Source: Polaribacter sp.
Lineage (GTDB): Bacteria > Bacteroidota > Bacteroidia > Flavobacteriales > Flavobacteriaceae
Direction of reading: 5' to 3'
Length of the DNA stretch: 50,236 nt
Assembly: GCA_030758355.1 (NCBI GenBank)
Contig: JANREL010000007.1
Coordinates: 1-50,236 of the forward strand
Both the position numbers and the translations under genes were made by a program. Below the pieces are notes generated by a model that saw nothing but the letters and a program-made list of their open reading frames with translations, was not told the DNA's origin and searched no databases. Positions within the stretch are counted from its first letter, which is position 1. Each line of letters opens with the position of its first letter. This document shows positions 50,051 through 50,236 of this stretch, one piece after another.

Positions 50051-50236
50051 ATGAACTACTACAGTCTAAACCATAATTCTCCAAAAACAAACTTTATAAA
50101 TGCTGTCATTAGTGGTATTGCTCCTGACAGAGGTTTGTATTTTCCTGAAAAAATAACACCACTTCCAAGTGATTTTTTTGAAAATATCGAAAGCTATTCT
50201 AACCATGAAATTGCGTTTGAAGTCATTAAACAATTT
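50051..50236 (+). CDS. thrC: Threonine synthase, N-terminal part (truncated by window end)
   Basis: MNYYSLNHNSPKTNFINAVISGIAPDRGLYFPEKITPLP, directly after thrB. Confidence 0.92.
   Translation, partial: MNYYSLNHNSPKTNFINAVISGIAPDRGLYFPEKITPLPSDFFENIESYSNHEIAFEVIKQF

Noticed and set aside
1-50236. Defence island, prophage, CRISPR, integrative element or biosynthetic gene cluster
   Set aside because: No integrase, transposase, phage, Cas, toxin-antitoxin or NRPS/PKS genes were recognised; the lone PPTase is not evidence of a cluster.

Overview
The window is chromosomal DNA from a low-GC member of Bacteroidetes, probably Flavobacteriaceae, judged from protein similarity, promoter style and gene order. 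It is mostly core metabolism. In order it holds: the end of a comM/yifB-type ATPase; umuC-umuD; ahcY; a 4'-phosphopantetheinyl transferase; pnuC, a nadR-like kinase and arfB; a TPP riboswitch with a TonB-dependent receptor; a divergent RpoD-like sigma factor; a B12-type radical SAM protein; a sulfur/persulfide cluster (HMA protein, rhodanese, MBL-rhodanese, SulP); ruvB; the Alternative Complex III genes actABCDEF followed by coxB-ctaD; a SPOR protein; the rimP-nusA-infB operon; a decayed universal stress protein gene; a GapN-type dehydrogenase; ilvD-ilvB-ilvN-ilvC; leuA-leuB; a TPR-like protein; and thrA-thrB-thrC (thrC cut by the window end). I saw no CRISPR array, rRNA, tRNA, prophage or IS element. 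I did not find a large new multigene system. The signals most worth follow-up are regulatory or degenerate: a threonine-rich, nearly leaderless leader peptide before thrA; a terminator-like hairpin in the rimP-nusA-infB leader; a TPP riboswitch with an extended P3 arm made of filler-like sequence that recurs at other sites; a UmuD that appears to lack its catalytic lysine; a radical SAM protein with a CX4CX2C motif; and a universal stress protein pseudogene missed by the ORF track. All calls come from reading the sequence; no database search was run.
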